Shown here: piece by piece, positions 6,564-7,277 of the stretch
Layout of the letters: every line of letters starts with the position of its first letter
Numbering within the stretch: the first letter of the stretch is position 1
NCBI GenBank assembly: GCA_030453005.1
Contig: JAKDLE010000135.1
Span: 1 to 7,277, forward strand
Length of the DNA stretch: 7,277 nt
Direction of reading: 5' to 3'
DNA from: Pseudonocardia sp.
GTDB taxonomy: Bacteria > Actinomycetota > Actinomycetes > Mycobacteriales > Pseudonocardiaceae
Program-made: the position numbers and the translations under genes
Notes under the pieces: generated by a model
Told to the model about the DNA's origin: nothing
The model's input: only the letters and a program-made list of their open reading frames with translations
Databases searched by the model: none

Positions 6564-7277
6564 GGGATGTCCAGATCGATGTCCCCGGCGCTGGTGGGCG
6601 CAGCGCTGGTGGGCGCAGCGGGGGTGGGCGCAGCGGCGTTGCGTTCGATCTCGGTCAGCTCGGCTGCACTGAGGGTGAGCGCGTAGTGCACCCGGGGATC
6701 GAAGTCGGGGTGCTCGTCGACGCGGTCGAGGACGTCTCCCACGAGCTTGCGCAGGAACAGCCGGGGCGCGATCCCCACCTTGCCACCCAGCTCCCCGGTC
6801 AGCGCCCGGGCCAGCTCGTCGACGTAGGCGTCGTCGACCCGGGCGACGACCCGGTCCGGGTTGTGGGCGACGCCCGTGTAGAGGTCGCGGACGGTGCGTC
6901 CGAGCTCGCCGAGGCGCGGCAGGTCGAAACCGGTCAGGCGCAGCTGCACGGCGCGGGGCGAGTCGAAACGGGGGTCGGTGGACAGGTCGGTCGCGAGCCG
7001 TTGCGCGAGCGGCGGCAGGCGTTGCACCCCCTGCTGCCCGTCGAAGAACGCAGGCGTGCCGGTGATGACCAGGAACAGGCCGGGGAAGCGTTCGGCGTCG
7101 AGTTCGTCGAGGAGCTGGCGCAGCGCGTTGAGGCCCTTCTCGCGGACGTCGCCGCGGACCCGTGCCACGGTCTCGATCTCGTCGAGGACCAGCAGCAGGC
7201 CGGGGTGCCCGCAGTCACGCAGCACGGTGAGCAGGCCCGCGAGGAATCCGAGAGCACCGAAGTGGTCGAGGTCGCCG
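6560..7277 (-). CDS. brxD: BREX ATP-binding protein BrxD (DUF2791), N-terminus off window
   Basis: The last ~238 residues are visible; the frame is open to the right edge, so the start and Walker A lie outside. The visible part starts GDLDHFGALGFLAGLL, then Walker B GLLLVLDEIETV (LVLDE at visible residues 29-33), then VREKGLNALRQLLDEL. Next comes the strongly diagnostic FPGLFLVITGTPAFFDG and GVQRLPPLAQRL, typical of BrxD/DUF2791 P-loop proteins, and later LGGKVGIAPRLFLRKLV and VLDRVDEHPDFDPRVHYAL. The tail is a low-complexity Ala/Pro/Thr/Ser repeat ending in acidic DIDLDIP. In BREX type 2 and type 6 operons brxD precedes brxHI, and here the two share a GTGA overlap. The role is ATP-dependent and belongs to the BREX phage-exclusion complex; the biochemical function is poorly known. 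The remaining BREX genes (pglX, pglZ, pglY/brxC and so on) would be expected to the right of the window. Confidence 0.88.
   Translation of the reverse strand, partial: GDLDHFGALGFLAGLLTVLRDCGHPGLLLVLDEIETVARVRGDVREKGLNALRQLLDELDAERFPGLFLVITGTPAFFDGQQGVQRLPPLAQRLATDLSTDPRFDSPRAVQLRLTGFDLPRLGELGRTVRDLYTGVAHNPDRVVARVDDAYVDELARALTGELGGKVGIAPRLFLRKLVGDVLDRVDEHPDFDPRVHYALTLSAAELTEIERNAAAPTPAAPTSAAPTSAGDIDLDIP
6590..6634 (-). repeat. Three 15-base tandem repeats in the brxD 3' end
   Basis: The plus-strand unit gctggtgggcgcagc occurs at 6590-6604 and 6605-6619. A third copy at 6620-6634 differs at two positions. Being 15 bases long, the units keep frame and encode a repeated A-P-T-x-A pentapeptide in the linker before the acidic BrxD C-terminus. 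Copy number could vary by slippage without breaking the gene. Confidence 0.85.

Noticed and set aside
1..7277. tRNA, rRNA, CRISPR array, insertion sequence or attachment site
   Set aside because: No repeat-spacer pattern, transposase motif, terminal inverted repeats or tRNA-like cloverleaf was seen on either strand by eye.

Overview
The window is very GC-rich, with strong G/C preference at third codon positions and frequent GTG starts. This points to an actinomycete. Gene style and protein family composition suggest something like Pseudonocardiales, but I cannot prove that from the sequence alone.

Layout. (1) Bases 2-628 (+) hold the C-terminal part of an Ala/Gly-rich protein with hydrophobic segments, entering from the left edge. 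It is followed 9 bases later by a two-pass membrane protein gene (638-1396, +), probably in the same operon. (2) Bases 1397-1657 are non-coding and hold a strong GC palindrome, a weak promoter candidate and a Shine-Dalgarno-like run. (3) Bases 1658-4126 (+) read as one long open frame, but they are really pieces of two different genes. The first piece is the front of a nuclease/DUF2075-type P-loop protein, cut off inside its Walker B motif at about 2686. The second is the back half of an SMC/ABC-like ATPase, which has lost its Walker A half and carries a one-base frameshift near 3854. The two frame changes cancel, so no stop appears. (4) A 119-residue partner gene (4123-4482, +) starts inside the ATPase stop codon (GTGA overlap). 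(5) On the minus strand, running in from the right edge, are the end of brxD (6560-7277) and the complete Lhr-like helicase gene brxHI (4476-6563). They are coupled by another GTGA overlap.

Interpretation. brxD-brxHI is the distal pair of BREX phage-defence operons of type 2 (Pgl) and type 6, so the right side is probably the 3' end of a BREX operon whose other genes lie beyond the window. The plus-strand genes that run into it tail-to-tail (7-base overlap of coding ends) are nuclease/ATPase types common in defence islands. They look like a decayed, deletion-fused accessory module. The main items to follow up are the fusion junction near 2687, the frameshift near 3854, and the unrecognised ATPase plus small-protein pair. 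The junction could be real genome decay or an assembly or sequencing error, and the sequence alone cannot decide this.
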